Source: CAYWFP01 sp964457365 (GTDB taxonomy: Bacteria; Planctomycetota; SZUA-567). Taken from it: a stretch of 6,527 nucleotides of DNA. The translations under genes were made by a program, and so were the position numbers. This document shows, piece after piece, positions 6,160-6,527 of this stretch; positions within the stretch are counted from its first letter, which is position 1; each line of letters begins with the position of its first letter. The stretch is taken from the NCBI GenBank assembly GCA_964457365.1, contig CAYWFP010000152.1, positions 1-6,527 of the forward strand, in the 5' to 3' direction. The notes beneath the pieces are model-generated. The model was not told where the DNA came from, searched no databases, and was given only the letters and a program-made list of their open reading frames with translations.

Positions 6160-6240
6160 TTATGGGACTGGGCGTGTATTATCTAAACCACTCTTGAGAA
6201 TTCTGTACTGCCATATCCCCGCAGGGGTCTGTTCAACCCG
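6160..6240 (-). pseudogene. Detached 3' end of the interrupted secreted-protein gene
   Basis: Downstream of the repeat, the minus-strand frame whose stop is the TAA at 6162-6160 reads TPAGIWQYRIL and then KSGLDNTRPVP. It looks like real protein sequence, more so than the GLNRPLRGYGSTEF read in the frame of the 68-aa ORF. Its TAA runs directly into the AGGAGG ribosome binding site of the 274-aa gene, the usual tight operon spacing. The frame is closed upstream by a TAA inside the repeat (about 6276-6274), so it cannot be translated as part of the upstream ORF. I infer that it is the original C-terminus, separated by the repeat insertion and a frame change. The evidence is compositional only. 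Confidence 0.35.
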
Positions 6241-6389
6241 GGCAGTTCCGGGGACGGCAGTTCCGGGGACAGTTTACTTAATTCGGAGGAATCTACCAGA
6301 AAATTTTTAATTTCATCGTTATCGGCCGCATGAATCGAGGGCGACATTACTATGGCAACACAGACAATCATTAATACATGCAACCGCAT
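6183..6389 (-). CDS. Short secreted-protein ORF, probably the 5' part of a gene broken by a repeat (68 aa)
   Basis: Residues 1-21 (MRLHVLMIVCVAIVMSPSIHA) are a clear signal peptide with an Ala-x-Ala-type end. About 14 natural-looking residues follow (DNDEIKNFLVDSSE). The remainder, LSKLSPELPSPELP and GLNRPLRGYG, is the translation of the 15-bp tandem repeat and the sequence beyond it. The repeat unit is 15 bp, so it adds SPELP twice without changing frame. The mature peptide would be under 50 residues. The ribosome binding site is weak (AGAAGAA a few nt before the ATG). It lies in the same direction as the 274-aa gene and close upstream of it. It may still make a short exported peptide, but I read it as the surviving front half of a longer gene, not as a native 68-aa gene. 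No family is recognised. Confidence 0.5.
   Translation of the reverse strand: MRLHVLMIVCVAIVMSPSIHAADNDEIKNFLVDSSELSKLSPELPSPELPGLNRPLRGYGSTEFSRVV
6241..6284. repeat. REP-type repeat element with a 15-bp tandem duplication
   Basis: GGCAGTTCCGGGGAC occurs twice in perfect tandem (6241-6255 and 6256-6270), followed directly by AGTTTACTTAATTC (6271-6284). In the other orientation this reads AATTAAGTAAACT then GTCCCCGGAACTGCC. I recall near-identical TTAAGTATACTGTCCCCGGAA sequences scattered through many bacterial genomes, often near REP-associated (Y1/IS200-like) transposases. No transposase is present here. A small CCCC-GCA-GGGG hairpin lies just beyond it at 6217-6227 and may be part of the same element. 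It falls inside the 68-aa ORF. The tandem repeat is directly visible; the REP identity is from memory. Confidence 0.65.
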
Positions 6390-6404
6390 GGTAATTCTTC
6401 TATT

Positions 6405-6420
6405 GTGCGTGATCTCGCAC
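6405..6420. promoter_or_regulatory. 16-bp near-palindrome upstream of the minus-strand genes
   Basis: GTGCGTGATCTCGCAC has 5-bp arms (GTGCG/CGCAC) around a GATC centre with one mismatched pair. It lies 16-31 bp before the start at 6389, in the probable leader or promoter region of the minus-strand genes. It could be an operator or a small hairpin in the leader. No confident -10/-35 pair is visible around it. Confidence 0.3.
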
Positions 6421-6439
6421 GGCAGGCCGTTGACGGCGA

Positions 6440-6461
6440 GTCAATTTCCAGACCAATTGAC
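6440..6461. promoter_or_regulatory. 7-bp inverted repeat with 8-bp spacer upstream of the minus-strand genes
   Basis: GTCAATT (6440-6446) and AATTGAC (6455-6461) are perfect inverted copies separated by 8 bp. A further TTGAC at 6430-6434 is a third copy of the half-site core. The site is 51-72 bp upstream of the ATG at 6389. The arm and spacer lengths are close to those of the repeat at 796-819, though the sequence differs. It is a candidate binding site for a dimeric regulator; no regulator gene is in the window. Confidence 0.3.
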
Positions 6462-6527
6462 AGATGCCAAGGGCGTTTTCGAAAAACCCGAAGGGTGGTG
6501 ATCCGTTCGGCTTTGTTTAAGTCACAT

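Noticed and set aside
6480..6500. ACCC-TTC-GGGT followed by TTTTT on the minus strand, a possible terminator for a gene entering from the right
   Set aside because: The stem is only 4 bp and no upstream gene is visible in the window to be terminated.
6388..6501. 37-codon plus-strand ORF beginning MVILLLCVIS, signal-like
   Set aside because: No ribosome binding site, and the start overlaps the minus-strand start codon at 6389. Too short to support.

Overview
The window looks like a chromosomal segment from an environmental bacterium. I favour a Planctomycetes/PVC-type or Hydrogenedentes-like genome, because the integrase remnant, the GG-motif FAD oxidoreductase and the 69-aa protein plus nucleotidyltransferase pair resemble proteins I associate with those groups. 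This is recollection of family style; no search was run. The sequence is clearly G+C-rich up to about position 5100 and visibly more A+T-rich from about 5100 to 6400.

Layout. Positions 1-700 (+) are a scrapyard of broken genes. They hold the last 35 codons of an upstream gene, an FAD-dependent oxidoreductase with a large in-frame internal deletion and no C-terminus, and the C-terminal catalytic part of a tyrosine recombinase fused onto it. Positions 701-886 carry a good sigma70-type promoter whose -35 box lies between the arms of a perfect 8-bp inverted repeat.

Positions 887-4749 (+) form the functional core. It contains an asparagine-synthase-like ATP-dependent ligase without the N-terminal glutaminase cysteine, a small 69-aa protein with its own promoter followed by a dead nucleotidyltransferase stub, and an O-antigen ligase/polymerase-family membrane protein. 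The asparagine-synthase-like protein and the Wzy/WaaL-like protein suggest surface polysaccharide assembly. The small two-gene module appears to have been dropped between them.

Positions 4712-6389 (-) hold three genes whose products have signal peptides or N-terminal anchors. They are a 130-aa protein that overlaps the end of the ligase gene tail to tail, a 274-aa protein with an Ig-like domain and HEAT-like repeats, and a short ORF. The short ORF looks like a secreted-protein gene interrupted by a REP-type repeat containing two tandem 15-bp copies. Positions 6390-6527 contain no convincing gene but hold two inverted repeats upstream of the minus-strand genes.

I found no rRNA, tRNA, CRISPR array or intact mobile element, and no clear undescribed multi-gene system. 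The most useful leads are the operator-like repeat over the asnB-like promoter, the repeat insertion that splits the secreted-protein gene, and the orphaned 69-aa partner of a dead nucleotidyltransferase.
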